Of a stretch of 64,000 nt of DNA, positions 52,240-62,130 are shown one piece after another (the stretch's first letter is position 1; the number at the start of each line of letters is the position of its first letter). A program made the position numbers and the translations under genes. The stretch is taken from the NCBI RefSeq assembly GCF_003947415.1, contig NZ_QHKL01000002.1:620001-684000 (forward strand), read 5' to 3'. This DNA is from Amycolatopsis sp. WAC 01376. Lineage in GTDB: Bacteria; Actinomycetota; Actinomycetes; Mycobacteriales; Pseudonocardiaceae. Below the pieces are notes generated by a model that was not told where the DNA came from, did no database searches, and was given only the letters and a program-made list of their open reading frames with translations.

Positions 52240-54003
52240 ATGAGTCTTACGCGCCGCAGCTTCGGATTCCTCGCCACCGCTGTGCCGGTGGCCGTCCTCG
52301 CGGGTGGACACCAGGCCGTGCAGGCCGCCGTGCCGGGAATTCCGGAGGCCATGCGCCGGGCCGCGGGGTTCTTCGACGAACAGCTCTCGCATCGCGGCGC
52401 CTATGTCTGGAGCTACCTGCCCGACCGATCCCAGACCTGGGGTGAGATGGCGGCTAGCCGCACCATGTGCTGGGTACAGCCACCGGGAACGCCGTCGATC
52501 GGGCACAGCCTGCTCGACGCTTACCACGCCACCGGTGACGAAGCCTTCTATCGCGCCGCCTCGCGCACCGGTCTCGCCTTGGCGGCGGTCCAGTTGCCGG
52601 TCGGCGGCTGGAACTACGTGCACGACTTCGCGGGTACGAAGGCGCTGCGCAAGTGGTACGACACCGTCGGTGCGAACGGCTGGCGACTGGAGGAGTTCCA
52701 GCACTATTACGGCAACGCGACTTTCGACGACGCGGGCACGTCCTCCGCCGCGCAGTTCATCCTGCGCCTCTACCTGGAACGCGGCGATAACCGGTTCCGC
52801 GTGGCCCTCGATCGTGCCCTGCGCTTCGTGGTGAAGGCGCAGATCCGCGGAGGGATCGCCGACGGCGGCTGGCCGCAGCGTTTCCCCCGGCTCGCGGGGG
52901 CCGTGAAAGACACGCCGTGGCCCGAGGTGCTGCCGTCGTGGCTGCCCGCCGACATCCGGCACGGCATGGAGGACGGCGACTACACCGGGCACGTCACCTT
53001 CAACGACGACGTCCTCGGTGAGAACATCAAGTTCCTGCTGATGTGCATGTCCACTTTGGACATGCCAGGCCTGGCCGGGCCGATCCGGCGCGCGATGGAC
53101 TGCCTGCGCCGCCTGCAGCAGCCGGGCCCGCAGGCGGGCTGGGCGTTGCAGCACCTGGCCAGGGAGTCGGGCGGCAGGCCCGCGGGTGCTCCGGCGGGTG
53201 CGCGGTCCTACGAACCCCGTGCACTGGCCACGCACACCACCCAGACCAATGTGCAGCAGCTGTTCCACTACTTCCGGCTCACCGGTGATCGAGTGTTCCT
53301 CGACCGTGTTCCCGAGGCCATCGCCTGGCTGGACAGTTGCCCGCTCACCGCGCGGCAGCACGCCGAGAACCCGTTGCTGGCCGGGCGAACCCATCCCACC
53401 TTCGTGGATCTGGACACCAACCGGGCGCGGTTCGTCCACCGCTTCGGCTCGAACGTCCGCAACGGCGCCTACTACACCGACAACGACCACCGTGCGACGC
53501 TGAGCCATTATTCCGGCGGCCGCGTGATCGACACCGCAGCCCTGCGCGCCACCTACGAGCAACTGCGTGCCCTCACCCCCGCGCAGGTCGCCGACCTGAA
53601 GGCGCGCTCGCCGCTCAGCGGCGTCTCGGTCCCGCTCCCTCGCTATTTCACCCCGCGCGAGCCTCAGCTCACCGACCTCTTCCTCGGTGCGCCGTCTCAG
53701 CTGCCGGTCGTGTCGGACGCGGAGGCGGCGGCGCTGGTCGACGGGCTCGGCGGCAACGACTACTGGCTGACCCCGGCGGACGCGATCACCAATCCTTATC
53801 GCGGTCCCTCCCCGGCCACGCCTTACGTCGGGAAGGCGTATATGAGCAAGCATGTGGGCGACCTGTACGACACCTCGCCCTACGATCCACTCACTCCACC
53901 GGAGGAGCCGCCGTACCGGCCGAAGGAGCGTCCGCCGGTGATCAGCGCCGGCACCTATGTGGCCAACATGGGCAAGCTGATCTCCTGGGCCGCGGCCAGG
54001 TAG
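52240..54003 (+). CDS. secreted pectate lyase, PL10 family
   Basis: A 587-aa protein with a twin-arginine signal (SLTRRSFGFLATAV) and an (alpha/alpha) toroid-type sequence. GGWNYVHDF and IADGGWPQRFPRLAG fit PL10 pectate lyases. The Tat signal implies export in folded form. The ATG at 52240 is preferred because it sets the RR motif near residue 5; GTG 52234 is an alternative. It works outside the cell with the PL1 lyase. Confidence 0.88.
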   Translation: MSLTRRSFGFLATAVPVAVLAGGHQAVQAAVPGIPEAMRRAAGFFDEQLSHRGAYVWSYLPDRSQTWGEMAASRTMCWVQPPGTPSIGHSLLDAYHATGDEAFYRAASRTGLALAAVQLPVGGWNYVHDFAGTKALRKWYDTVGANGWRLEEFQHYYGNATFDDAGTSSAAQFILRLYLERGDNRFRVALDRALRFVVKAQIRGGIADGGWPQRFPRLAGAVKDTPWPEVLPSWLPADIRHGMEDGDYTGHVTFNDDVLGENIKFLLMCMSTLDMPGLAGPIRRAMDCLRRLQQPGPQAGWALQHLARESGGRPAGAPAGARSYEPRALATHTTQTNVQQLFHYFRLTGDRVFLDRVPEAIAWLDSCPLTARQHAENPLLAGRTHPTFVDLDTNRARFVHRFGSNVRNGAYYTDNDHRATLSHYSGGRVIDTAALRATYEQLRALTPAQVADLKARSPLSGVSVPLPRYFTPREPQLTDLFLGAPSQLPVVSDAEAAALVDGLGGNDYWLTPADAITNPYRGPSPATPYVGKAYMSKHVGDLYDTSPYDPLTPPEEPPYRPKERPPVISAGTYVANMGKLISWAAAR

Positions 54004-54118
54004 ATGTGGCTCGGGTGTACCGGCAGCTCCGCAAGGCTCGCGAAGGCGCGGGAGATGGGCCCAACGCCGGTGACTTCTACTACGGTGAGATGGCAGCTGA
54101 AAGAGCTGTTCATCAGTG

Positions 54119-54191
54119 TGCCCTCGGCAGGATTCGAACCTGCGACACCTGCCTCCGGAGGGCAGTGCTCTATCCCCTGAGCTACGAGGGC
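54119..54191 (-). tRNA. tRNA-Arg (anticodon CCG)
   Basis: 73-base cloverleaf on the minus strand. Acceptor stem GCCCTCG pairs with CGAGGGC plus a discriminator A. D-arm GCTCAGGGGATAGAGC, anticodon stem CTGCC/GGCAG with loop CTCCGGA (anticodon CCG), and T-arm GCAGG TTCGAAT CCTGC all match. CCA is not encoded. Confidence 0.97.
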
Positions 54192-54257
54192 GTTGCCGCC
54201 TGAGCGACATTGGGAAGCTTAGCGCACGTCTCCGCGGGTCCGCGCGAGTGGTGGTCG

Positions 54258-54695
54258 TTAGCCGTTGTGGTGCTCGACGACGCGGGCGAGCAGTCTGGTC
54301 AGCTGCTCGCGCTCGGCGGGGTCGAGTGGCGCGAGGAGCGTGTCCTGCGTGTCTCTGACCAGGTCTTCCAGCTGATCCAGGCGCTGGGCGCCGGGTTCGG
54401 TGAGGCTGATCAGGTTGCGTCGGGCGTCGGCCGGGTCGGGGGAGCGGTCGACGTGGCCCGCGGCGGCGAGTTCGTTGATAACGGCGACGACGTCGCTGCG
54501 GTCGATGCCGGTGCAGCGGCTCAAGGTGGCCTGGCTCGACGGGCCGTTCTCGTCGATGGCCGCCAGGATCCCGTAGTGGTATCGGCGGGAGCCGCTTTTC
54601 ACGAACTCGTCCATGGCGAGCCGGTGGGCCACGGTGGCGGCCTGGTTGACCAGCCAGCTGGCCTTGGTGCGGAGCCGGAGGGGTGCGGTGGTCAT
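54258..54695 (-). CDS. MarR-family transcriptional regulator
   Basis: A 145-aa winged-helix regulator with the MarR core: HYGILAAIDENGPSSQATLSRCTGIDRSDVVAVINEL, then the wing DRSPDPADARRNLI. It is divergent from the epoxide hydrolase, and a perfect palindrome lies in the 44-base gap. The simplest model is repression of both genes until an organic ligand binds. Confidence 0.92.
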   Translation of the reverse strand: MTTAPLRLRTKASWLVNQAATVAHRLAMDEFVKSGSRRYHYGILAAIDENGPSSQATLSRCTGIDRSDVVAVINELAAAGHVDRSPDPADARRNLISLTEPGAQRLDQLEDLVRDTQDTLLAPLDPAEREQLTRLLARVVEHHNG

Positions 54696-54708
54696 CGGGA
54701 CAGCGTAG

Positions 54709-54725
54709 CGTTGGTGTCACCAACG
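54709..54725. promoter_or_regulatory. MarR operator palindrome
   Basis: CGTTGGTG-T-CACCAACG, a 17-base perfect dyad between the divergent MarR and epoxide hydrolase genes, centred 18-23 bases from both starts. Confidence 0.8.
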
Positions 54726-54739
54726 AACTGGGAGGGCGC

Positions 54740-55864
54740 ATGATCGAACCGTTCGAGGTGGCGATCCCCGAATCCGCCATCGCCGATCTGCGGGCCAGGC
54801 TGCGCGCCACGCGCTGGCCCGAACCGGCCACTGTGGACGGTTGGGAGCAAGGGGTTCCGCTGGAGTTCGCGCGCGAGCTTTGCCGGTACTGGGCGGAGGA
54901 CTACGACTTCGGTTTGGCGGTCCGTGTCAACGCTTTCCCGGGTTTCAAGACCACTGTGGACGGTCTCGGGATCCATTTCCTCCACGTTCGCTCGCCGGAG
55001 CCGGACGCGACGCCGCTCGTGCTCACGCACGGCTGGCCGGGTTCGGTGGTCGAGTTCCTCGACGTGTTCGGCCCGCTGACCGATCCCGCCGCGCACGGAG
55101 GCGATCCGGCGGACGCCTTCCATGTCGTGGCGCCGTCGCTGCCGGGGTTCGGCTGGAGCGACAAGCCGTCGTCGGCCGGGTGGAACGTCGAGCGGATCGC
55201 CCGGGCCTGGGACGAGCTGATGGGGCGGCTCGGCTACGGGCGTTACGCCGCGCAGGGTGGCGACTGGGGTGCCGGGGTGACGAACATGCTCGCCAAGGTC
55301 GCGCCGGAACGGCTGATCGGTGTGCACGTGAACATGGCGAGTGTTCCGTATGACGAGACCCGGCTCGGTGAGCCGACGGCGGAGGAGAAGGCGGCGATCG
55401 CCGATCTCGCCCGGTTCCGCGCGGTCGGTTCCGCGTACTCGCAGCAGCAGGCCACGCGTCCGCAGACGGTCGGCTACGGCCTCACCGACTCGCCGGCGGC
55501 GCAGGCGGCGTGGATCGCCGAGAAGTTCTGGGAGTGGACCGACAACGACGGCTCGCCGGAGACCGCGCTGTCCTGGCGGCAGATGCTCGACGCGATCTCC
55601 GTCTACTGGTTCACCGGGACGGCGGCCTCGTCGGCGCGGATCTACTGGGAGAGCAAGGAGCGGGACCTCTCCGCGGTTGAGGTTCCTTCGGGTATCTCGA
55701 TCTTCCCGAGGGAGATCATCCGGCCGTCCCGGCGCTGGGCGGAGCTGCGCTACACCGATCTTCGCTGGTACGAGGTGCTGTCCAAGGGCGGGCACTTCGC
55801 CGCGTTCGAGCAGCCCGAGGTCTTCATCGGCCAGCTGCGGGGGTTCTTCCGGTCGCTTCGGTAG
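54740..55864 (+). CDS. epoxide hydrolase, EHN-domain (microsomal/juvenile hormone type)
   Basis: A 374-aa epoxide hydrolase with the EHN domain (residues 1-110) and an alpha/beta core. Oxyanion HGWPGSV, nucleophile Asp in GGDWGAG (near residue 180), and His in SKGGHFAAFEQPE complete the site. GGGAGGG lies before the ATG. Enediyne clusters carry enzymes of this family (SgcF, NcsF2), but MarR-linked copies are common in actinobacteria and this one is 33 kb from the apoprotein. I treat it as detoxification. Confidence 0.9.
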   Translation: MIEPFEVAIPESAIADLRARLRATRWPEPATVDGWEQGVPLEFARELCRYWAEDYDFGLAVRVNAFPGFKTTVDGLGIHFLHVRSPEPDATPLVLTHGWPGSVVEFLDVFGPLTDPAAHGGDPADAFHVVAPSLPGFGWSDKPSSAGWNVERIARAWDELMGRLGYGRYAAQGGDWGAGVTNMLAKVAPERLIGVHVNMASVPYDETRLGEPTAEEKAAIADLARFRAVGSAYSQQQATRPQTVGYGLTDSPAAQAAWIAEKFWEWTDNDGSPETALSWRQMLDAISVYWFTGTAASSARIYWESKERDLSAVEVPSGISIFPREIIRPSRRWAELRYTDLRWYEVLSKGGHFAAFEQPEVFIGQLRGFFRSLR

Positions 55865-55934
55865 CGGTGCGTGTCGGTTCCAGGTTTCGGGAAGGCCCTC
55901 ATGGGGGATGGTTTCCATGTGTGGCTTAAGACAT

Positions 55935-55975
55935 GGTGAACTTAGGCTCACCTGTATTGCACATATGCGCATGTG
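55935..55975 (+). promoter_or_regulatory. candidate metal-regulator operators upstream of CDF exporter
   Basis: Two dyads lie upstream of the CDF gene. One is GGTGAACTTAGGCTCACC (55935-55952), which resembles DtxR/IdeR-like boxes. The other is CACATATGCGCATGTG (55960-55975), an imperfect palindrome of the ArsR/SmtB-like AT-rich sort. Both assignments are tentative. Confidence 0.4.
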
Positions 55976-56015
55976 ACAATATATTCGGCCTGTCGACTTC
56001 ACGAGAGGCGGAGCA

Positions 56016-56933
56016 ATGGGTCACGGGCACGGGCATGGGACGGCCTCGCCGTCGAGCGCGTCAGGCCGCTACCTCAAGAGCTTGACGATCGCCCTGGTCA
56101 TCGGCGCCGGCTTCATGGTCATGGAGTTCATCGTCGGGTTCGCCACGGGCTCGCTCGCGCTGATCTCCGACGCCGCGCACATGTTCACCGACGTCCTCGG
56201 GGTCGGCATGGCGCTGGCGGCCATCATGCTCGCCCGGCGAAGCGGCCCGACCCTCACCCGGACCTTCGGGTTCTACCGGGCCGAGGTGCTCGCGGCGCTG
56301 GGCAACGCCATCCTGCTGTTCGGTGTCGCGGGCTACGTCCTGATCGAGGCCATCGGCCGCATCAGCAACCCGCCCGTCGTACCCGGCCTGCCCGTCCTGC
56401 TGGCCGCCGCGGCGGGTCTCGTCGCGAACATCGTCTCCTTCCTGGTCCTGCGCAAGGGCGCGGAGGAGAGCATCAACGTCCGTGGCGCGTACCTCGAAGT
56501 CCTCGCCGACCTGATCGGCTCCGTCGGCGTGCTGCTGAGCGGCGCGATCACGCTGGTGTTCGGCTGGCGCTACGCCGACCCGATCATCGGTGTCGCGATC
56601 GGCCTGTTCGTCCTGCCCCGCACCTACGCCCTCGCCCGCCGCGCGCTGCGGATCCTGTTCCAGCACGCGCCGAAGGGGGTCGACGTCGCCGGAATCCAGG
56701 CCGAACTCGGTGGGCTGAAGGGCGTCGAAGACGTCCACGACCTGCACGTCTGGACGCTGACTTCGGGGATGGAGGTCGCTTCGGCGCACCTCACCATCGC
56801 GCCGACCGTCGAGCAGGCGGCGGTGCTGACAGAAGCGCAGAACCTCCTGGCGGACCGCTACTCGATCGAGCACGCGACGTTGCAGATAGAAGTGCCCCAA
56901 TGCGCGCAGCGCTGCCGGGAGCTTTCCTGGTAG
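56016..56933 (+). CDS. CDF-family zinc/divalent metal exporter
   Basis: A 305-aa cation diffusion facilitator with six hydrophobic segments. The His-rich N-terminus MGHGHGHG and the HxxxD site (SDAAHMFTDVLG, in TM2) fit ZitB/CzcD proteins, and the later site lies in YLEVLADLIGSVGV. The C-terminal cytoplasmic domain is present. It exports zinc or a related metal against a proton. GGAGC lies before the ATG. Confidence 0.93.
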   Translation: MGHGHGHGTASPSSASGRYLKSLTIALVIGAGFMVMEFIVGFATGSLALISDAAHMFTDVLGVGMALAAIMLARRSGPTLTRTFGFYRAEVLAALGNAILLFGVAGYVLIEAIGRISNPPVVPGLPVLLAAAAGLVANIVSFLVLRKGAEESINVRGAYLEVLADLIGSVGVLLSGAITLVFGWRYADPIIGVAIGLFVLPRTYALARRALRILFQHAPKGVDVAGIQAELGGLKGVEDVHDLHVWTLTSGMEVASAHLTIAPTVEQAAVLTEAQNLLADRYSIEHATLQIEVPQCAQRCRELSW

Positions 56934-56954
56934 CGCCTGCGGTGGTTTTCATCA

Positions 56955-57005
56955 GTGAGTGGGGAAGATTCGGGACGCTCAACGCCCCGAATCTTCCCCA
57001 CTCAC
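56955..57005. terminator. 51-bp palindrome after CDF gene
   Basis: Near-perfect hairpin (GTGAGTGGGGAAGATTCGGG and complement) 21 bases after the CDF stop. It is the first of five palindromes in the 381-base gap 56934-57314, which holds no gene. Confidence 0.8.
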
Positions 57006-57029
57006 CTGATGCGGGTCGGCGTGCCTCGC

Positions 57030-57076
57030 GACGATGGAGGATTTGGGACACTCAACGTCCCAAATCCTCCATCGTC
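57030..57076. repeat. 47-bp palindrome, GATGGAGGATTTGGGAC family
   Basis: Perfect 20-bp stem with a 7-base loop. Same family as 21217-21253 and 41421-41471. Confidence 0.8.
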
Positions 57077-57090
57077 AGCCCTCGATGGGG

Positions 57091-57122
57091 TGAAGGCCCC
57101 CTTCCCTCGGCTCAGCCGAGGA
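57091..57122. repeat. truncated palindrome, GAAGGCCCCCTTCCCTCGGCT family
   Basis: Left arm and loop match 15003-15057, but the right arm stops after CAGCCGAGG; a broken copy. Confidence 0.7.
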
Positions 57123-57138
57123 AACTCGACCTTGCCTA

Positions 57139-57193
57139 GTACATGAAGGCCCCCTTCCTTGCGCTAGGCGCAAGGAAGGGGGCCTTCATGTAC
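57139..57193. repeat. 55-bp palindrome, GTACATGAAGGCCCCCTTCC family
   Basis: Almost identical to 15163-15217, 42 kb away. The loop-proximal base differs on both arms, keeping the pairing. Confidence 0.8.
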
Positions 57194-57246
57194 TTCACGC
57201 GCATCGAGGGCACCTCGGCGCCCGCTCCAGGCTGGGTCACCTAAAG

Positions 57247-57297
57247 CCGTGAAGGCCTCCTTGAGGGACCCAGAGTCCCTCAAGGAGGCCTTCACGG
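57247..57297 (-). terminator. 51-bp palindrome, GTGAAGGCCTCCTTGAGGGAC family
   Basis: Perfect stem with loop CCAGA, same family as 15084-15134 and 21319-21373, just beyond the minus-strand DUF305 gene. Confidence 0.8.
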
Positions 57298-57314
57298 AAC
57301 AACAGAGAAACGCC

Positions 57315-58037
57315 TCAAGCAGGAAGCGGAGCCGCACCGCGCTCCTGCAACAGCCCCTTCATCAGGGTGATCTCGGCACCCTGCGACACCAGCATGCTCT
57401 GCGTCAGCGACTTCACGTCCGCGATCGCCGTGTGGTCGTGGCCGTACTGCGCCATCGCCGTCCCGCCCTCGTGGTGCCGCAGCATGAGCTGGAGGAAGAA
57501 GACGTCCATCTCCTTGCCGGTCAGCGACCGCAGTTTGGTGAGTTCGGCCGTCGTGGCCATGCCGGGCATCGGGGCGCCGTTCGACGGCTTCATGCCGGCG
57601 TCGCCGTGCGCGCCGTGGCCTGCCATCGGTTCGGTCATCCAGGTCATGTAGGCGCCGGTCGCCTGTTCGGGCCGGCCCCACAGGCCGAGCCAGCCCTTCA
57701 TCCGGCCGACCTGGCCGGTCTGCGTGCGCTCGATGTCGAACGCCAGGGTCTTGATCGCCGGATCGGCCGTGTGGTCCCGCGCCCAGCCCGCCATGGTGAC
57801 GGCCTGGAGGTGGTGCACCGACATGTCCTGCGCGAAGCCGACCTCGACCGAGCCCGCGGCCGGGGTCGCGGGCTCCGCGTCGGAGTCGATCAGCCTGGTC
57901 GTCAGGGCGCCGAGGCCGAAGCCGAGGATCAGCATGACGACCAGGGCGGCCCCGATCACCAGCCATCGGCTCTTGGTCGACCGCGAGGTGTCGTCCGGTT
58001 CGTCGACGTACTGGAGATCGGGGTCCACTTGGCTCAC
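57315..58037 (-). CDS. DUF305 protein, membrane-anchored
   Basis: A 240-aa protein with one N-terminal membrane segment (residues ~25-48, LVIGAALVVMLILGFGLGAL) and an extracytoplasmic DUF305 domain. The His pairs in MSVHHLQAVTMAGW and MLRHHEGGTAMAQYGH, with nearby Met residues, suggest metal (copper) binding. The GTG start overlaps the DUF3105 stop by one base. The DUF3105/DUF305 pair beside argS is common in actinobacteria. Confidence 0.87.
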   Translation of the reverse strand: MSQVDPDLQYVDEPDDTSRSTKSRWLVIGAALVVMLILGFGLGALTTRLIDSDAEPATPAAGSVEVGFAQDMSVHHLQAVTMAGWARDHTADPAIKTLAFDIERTQTGQVGRMKGWLGLWGRPEQATGAYMTWMTEPMAGHGAHGDAGMKPSNGAPMPGMATTAELTKLRSLTGKEMDVFFLQLMLRHHEGGTAMAQYGHDHTAIADVKSLTQSMLVSQGAEITLMKGLLQERGAAPLPA

Positions 58038-58876
58038 TACTTGCTCGCGGGCGCCGAGGGCTGGGTGGCGGGCGCGGACGGCTGACCGGCGCCGGGCTGG
58101 TCCTGCTGCGTTCCGGCGGTGCCCTTGTAGTCCATCGGCTTCGCGTCCGGCCCCGGCGGGGTCGGGTCGAAGTCGCCGGGCTCGATCTGCGCGTCGCAGG
58201 TGGCGTCACGCTCGGGGTACGCGCCGTACGGGTTGGTGCGCAGCGCGGCGATGAACTGGTCGATCCGCTCGTCGGAGGCGGAGTCGAGCTTCAGCTGGTG
58301 GCCCCAGGACTGCACCGAAATCGGCTTGTCCAGGTTCGGGTACGGCGACATCACCGTGTACGGCTTGCCCTCGACGCGGACCCGCAGCAGCTCCAGCGCG
58401 TCGCCGGAGATCTGGGCCGGGTTGTAGGCGATCCAGACCGCGCCGTGCTCGAGACCGTGGACCATGTTCTCGTTGCGGACGGCCTTCTCGTAGACGACGC
58501 CGTTGCACGCGGCCCAGGCCTGGTCGTGCGGGCCGCCGAAGGGCGGGGTCTTGTCGTAGGCGACGCGCTCGGCGGCCGTGACGTGCACGGATCCCTCGTA
58601 GGTCGCCGTGGTCACGCCGGCGATCCGCTTCGAGGGGTCGGGGTCCTGCTGTGAGGGTGCGAAGGCGGCAGCGGTCTCTTCGCGGGTCTTCTGCTCGCGC
58701 TTCGGGGCCGAGGCGACCATGTAATAGGTGACCACCGAGGCAGCCAGGGCGACGATCGCGACGACGGCGATGATCGTGCCCCAAGGCGTGCCCTTCTTGG
58801 ACACGACGGAACTACGGGCGGCCTTCATGGCGTTCTTCGACGACGCGCCCTTTTTTCTGGTTGTCCCGTTAGCCAT
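58037..58876 (-). CDS. DUF3105 protein, membrane-anchored
   Basis: A 279-aa protein with a basic N-terminus, one membrane segment (residues ~40-60, [21 protein letters not shown]) and an extracytoplasmic DUF3105 domain ([32 protein letters not shown]). The last 60 residues are Pro/Ala-rich and low in complexity. ATG 58876 is chosen; a TTG lies six codons upstream. Function is unknown. Confidence 0.88.
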   Translation of the reverse strand: MANGTTRKKGASSKNAMKAARSSVVSKKGTPWGTIIAVVAIVALAASVVTYYMVASAPKREQKTREETAAAFAPSQQDPDPSKRIAGVTTATYEGSVHVTAAERVAYDKTPPFGGPHDQAWAACNGVVYEKAVRNENMVHGLEHGAVWIAYNPAQISGDALELLRVRVEGKPYTVMSPYPNLDKPISVQSWGHQLKLDSASDERIDQFIAALRTNPYGAYPERDATCDAQIEPGDFDPTPPGPDAKPMDYKGTAGTQQDQPGAGQPSAPATQPSAPASK

Positions 58877-59031
58877 GGCTCCTGCGTTCTCCAAAGGGGG
58901 TGGTCCCTGCGCGGGCCAGTGTAGAGACCCCGCGTCTGATCACCGTGAACAGTGCGAAGATCACCGGCTTGGCTCACACCTTCCGGCGGTCGCTGCGAAG
59001 CCCGGACCAGGTCACACCTAGAATTCCGCGA

Positions 59032-60687
59032 GTGACTCCCGCAGCTCTCGCCGACCTGGTCCGTAACTCCGCCGTGCAGGTTCTCGCCGCGCGCGGCCTC
59101 GACGATTCCGTGCTGCCGGAGAAGGTGACGATCGAACGTCCCCGCAACCCCGAGCACGGCGATTACGCGACCAACCTGGCGCTGCAGGTGGCCAAGAAGG
59201 CGGGGATGAAGCCCCGTGACTTCGCCGACGCGCTGGCCGAAGCCCTCGCCGCGACCGACGGGATCGACTCGGCCGAGGTCGCCGGGCCGGGCTTCCTCAA
59301 CCTGCGGCTCGCCGCGGACGCGCAGGGCCAGATCGTCCAGCAGGTGCTCGACGCCGGTGAGAAGTACGGCCTCGGCGACACGCTGGCGGGCCTCAAGATC
59401 AACCTCGAGTTCGTGTCGGCGAACCCGACCGGCCCGATCCACCTCGGTGGCACGCGCTGGGCCGCGGTCGGCGACGCGCTGGGCCGAGTGCTGTCCGCGC
59501 AGGGCGGCCTGGTCACCCGGGAGTACTACTTCAACGACCACGGCGCGCAGATCGACCGCTTCGTCCGGTCACTGGTCGCCGCCGCCAAGGGCGAGCCCGC
59601 CCCCGAGGACGGCTACGCGGGCGGCTACATCAACGACATCGCCGCCGAGGTCATCCGCCAGGAGCCGAGCGCGCTTTCGCTGCCGGACGACGAGCGGGCC
59701 GAGACCTTCCGCCGGGTCGGCATCGAGCTGATGTTCACCGAGATCAAGCAGAGCCTGCACGACTTCGGCACCGATTTCGACGTCTACTTCCACGAGAACT
59801 CGCTGCACGACTCCGGCGCCGTCGCGTCGTCGGTCCAGCAGCTGAAGGACTCCGGCAACCTGTACTTCGAGGACGGCGCCTGGTGGCTCAAGTCCAAGGA
59901 GCACGGCGACGACAAGGACCGCGTCGTCATCAAGAAGGACGGCAACCCGGCCTACATCGCCGGTGACCTCGCCTACTTCCAGGACAAGCGCAAACGCGGT
60001 TTCGACCTCTGCATCTACATGCTCGGCGCGGACCACCACGGCTACATCGCCCGTCTGAAGGCCGCAGCGGCCGCCTTCGGTGACGACCCGGCCGTGGTCG
60101 AGGTGCTGATCGGCCAGATGGTCAACCTGGTCTCCGATGGCAAGCCGGTCCGGATGAGCAAGCGGGCGGGCACCGTGATCACGATGGAGGACCTGGTCGG
60201 CACCGTCGGCGTCGACGCGGCCCGCTACGAGCTGATCCGCTACTCGGTCGATTCCACTTTGGACATCGACCTCGATCTGCTGCGCAAGCACTCCAACGAC
60301 AACCCGGTCTACTACGTCCAGTACGCCCACGCGCGGCTGGCCTCGTTGCAGCGCAACGCTTCCGACCTGGGCCTGAAAACCGATGGCGAAGTCGACTACG
60401 GCCTGCTTACGCTGCCGGCCGAGGGCGATCTGATCCGCACGATCGGCGAATTCCCGACCGTCCTCCGCCGGGCCGCACTGCTGCGCGAACCGCACCGCGT
60501 CGCCCGGTACCTCGAAGAACTCGCCGGCGCGTACCACAAGTTCTACACCGTGGGCCGTGTTCTTCCCCAGGGCGACGAGGAGGCCACCCCCCTCACGTTC
60601 GCCCGGCTCGCGCTGTGCCAGGCCGCCCGCCAGGTGCTGGCGAACGGCCTCAACGTGCTCGGTGTCTCTGCTCCGGAACGGATGTAA
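59032..60687 (+). CDS. argS: arginyl-tRNA synthetase
   Basis: A 551-aa class I synthetase that charges tRNA-Arg. The HIGH motif is in [13 protein letters not shown], a KMSKS-like motif reads [10 protein letters not shown], and an N-terminal tRNA-binding domain and a C-terminal DALR-type anticodon domain ([11 protein letters not shown] at the end) are present. The GTG at 59032 matches the family N-terminus; the longer frame upstream is less likely. lysA starts six bases after its stop. Confidence 0.96.
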   Translation: MTPAALADLVRNSAVQVLAARGLDDSVLPEKVTIERPRNPEHGDYATNLALQVAKKAGMKPRDFADALAEALAATDGIDSAEVAGPGFLNLRLAADAQGQIVQQVLDAGEKYGLGDTLAGLKINLEFVSANPTGPIHLGGTRWAAVGDALGRVLSAQGGLVTREYYFNDHGAQIDRFVRSLVAAAKGEPAPEDGYAGGYINDIAAEVIRQEPSALSLPDDERAETFRRVGIELMFTEIKQSLHDFGTDFDVYFHENSLHDSGAVASSVQQLKDSGNLYFEDGAWWLKSKEHGDDKDRVVIKKDGNPAYIAGDLAYFQDKRKRGFDLCIYMLGADHHGYIARLKAAAAAFGDDPAVVEVLIGQMVNLVSDGKPVRMSKRAGTVITMEDLVGTVGVDAARYELIRYSVDSTLDIDLDLLRKHSNDNPVYYVQYAHARLASLQRNASDLGLKTDGEVDYGLLTLPAEGDLIRTIGEFPTVLRRAALLREPHRVARYLEELAGAYHKFYTVGRVLPQGDEEATPLTFARLALCQAARQVLANGLNVLGVSAPERM

Positions 60688-60693
60688 CCCAGA

Positions 60694-62127
60694 ATGGCTC
60701 ACCCCGCGGGCCCCCGCCACGCCGACGTCTACCCCCACGCCGACGCCTCCGGTTTCCCGCCGTCGAGTCCGGAAGAACTCGACCGGCTGTACCCGAAAGT
60801 CTGGCCCCGTAACACCTTCCGCGGTGGAGACGGTGTCGTGCGCATCGCGGGCGTCGACGTCCGCGAACTCGCCGAGAAGTACGGCACGCCGCTGTTCGTG
60901 GTCGACGAGGCCGACTTCAAATCCCGCTGCGCCGACTACGCCGAGGCGTTCGACGACCCGGCGCTCGTGCACTACGCGTCCAAGGCGTTCCTCTCCATCG
61001 AGATCGCCCGCTGGGTGGCCGAGCAGGGGCTGAGCCTGGACGTCTGCAGCGGCGGCGAACTCGCCGTCGCGCAGCGCGCGAACTTCCCGGCGGAGCGGAT
61101 CACCTTCCACGGCAACAACAAGTCGCTGCCCGAGCTGGAAGCCGCTGTCGAAGCAGGCGTCGGCACGGTCGTGGTGGACTCCTACTACGAGATCGCGCGG
61201 CTGGCCGATGTCGCCGCCCGGAACGACGTCGTGCAGAACGTGCTGATCCGGGTCACCGTCGGCGTCGAGGCGCACACCCACGAATTCATCGCGACCGCGC
61301 ACGAGGACCAGAAGTTCGGTTTCTCGCTGGCCTCCGGTGACGCGGCCGAGGCCGTGCGCCGGGTGCTCAACGCGCCGTCGCTCAAGCTGATCGGCCTGCA
61401 CAGCCACATCGGTTCGCAGATCTTCGACGCCGACGGTTTCGAGGTCGCCGCCCGCCGCGTGGTCGGCCTGCTGGCCGAACTCGCCAAGGAGCACGGCACC
61501 GATCTGCTCGACCAGCTGGCCATCGTCGACCTCGGCGGCGGTTTCGGTATCGCCTACACCGACAAGGACAACCCGCCCCCGCCCGCGCAGATGATCACGC
61601 AGATCCGCGAGATCGTCCGCAAGGAATGCGAGTACGCGGGCCTTCCGGTGCCGAAGATCGCCGGCGAGCCTGGCCGCGCGATCGCCGGTCCCGGCACGAT
61701 CACGCTGTACGAGGTCGGCACCATCAAGGACGTCTCGCTCGGCGACAAGGCCGCCCGGCGGTACGTCAGCGTCGACGGCGGGATGAGCGACAACATCCGC
61801 ACCGCGCTCTACGACGCGGTGTACGACTGCCGTCTCGTTTCCCGCTCGGCCGACGACGACGGTGACGGCCAGGCCGCCGCCGCGTTGTCCCGGGTCGTGG
61901 GAAAACACTGTGAGTCCGGCGACATCGTCGTCCGGGACTGCTGGCTCCCCGACACTCTTGCTCCCGGCGACCTGCTCGCCGTGGCGGCCACCGGGGCGTA
62001 TTGCTACTCGATGGCCAGCGGCTACAACCGGCAGCCGCGGCCCGCGGTGGTGGCCGTGCGCAACGGCAGCGCCCGCGTGCTGCTGCGGCGGGAGACGACG
62101 GACGACATGCTGCGCCTGGAGGTCTAG
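60694..62127 (+). CDS. lysA: diaminopimelate decarboxylase
   Basis: A 477-aa PLP enzyme of fold type III that converts meso-diaminopimelate to lysine. The PLP lysine is in HYASKAFLS, with [22 protein letters not shown] and GKHCESGD as the remaining active-site blocks. It lies in the argS-lysA-hom-thrC order usual for actinobacteria. Confidence 0.96.
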   Translation: MAHPAGPRHADVYPHADASGFPPSSPEELDRLYPKVWPRNTFRGGDGVVRIAGVDVRELAEKYGTPLFVVDEADFKSRCADYAEAFDDPALVHYASKAFLSIEIARWVAEQGLSLDVCSGGELAVAQRANFPAERITFHGNNKSLPELEAAVEAGVGTVVVDSYYEIARLADVAARNDVVQNVLIRVTVGVEAHTHEFIATAHEDQKFGFSLASGDAAEAVRRVLNAPSLKLIGLHSHIGSQIFDADGFEVAARRVVGLLAELAKEHGTDLLDQLAIVDLGGGFGIAYTDKDNPPPPAQMITQIREIVRKECEYAGLPVPKIAGEPGRAIAGPGTITLYEVGTIKDVSLGDKAARRYVSVDGGMSDNIRTALYDAVYDCRLVSRSADDDGDGQAAAALSRVVGKHCESGDIVVRDCWLPDTLAPGDLLAVAATGAYCYSMASGYNRQPRPAVVAVRNGSARVLLRRETTDDMLRLEV

Positions 62128-62130
62128 CAA

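Noticed and set aside
54119-54191. tRNA-linked integration site for a mobile island
   Set aside because: I saw no integrase and no direct repeat of the tRNA 3' end in the window, so there is no support for an attachment site.
54740-55864. Epoxide hydrolase as part of an enediyne-type pathway (SgcF/NcsF2-like)
   Set aside because: It is paired with a MarR regulator and operator and lies 33 kb from the apoprotein, past tRNA-Arg and pectate lyases. MarR-linked copies are common outside clusters.
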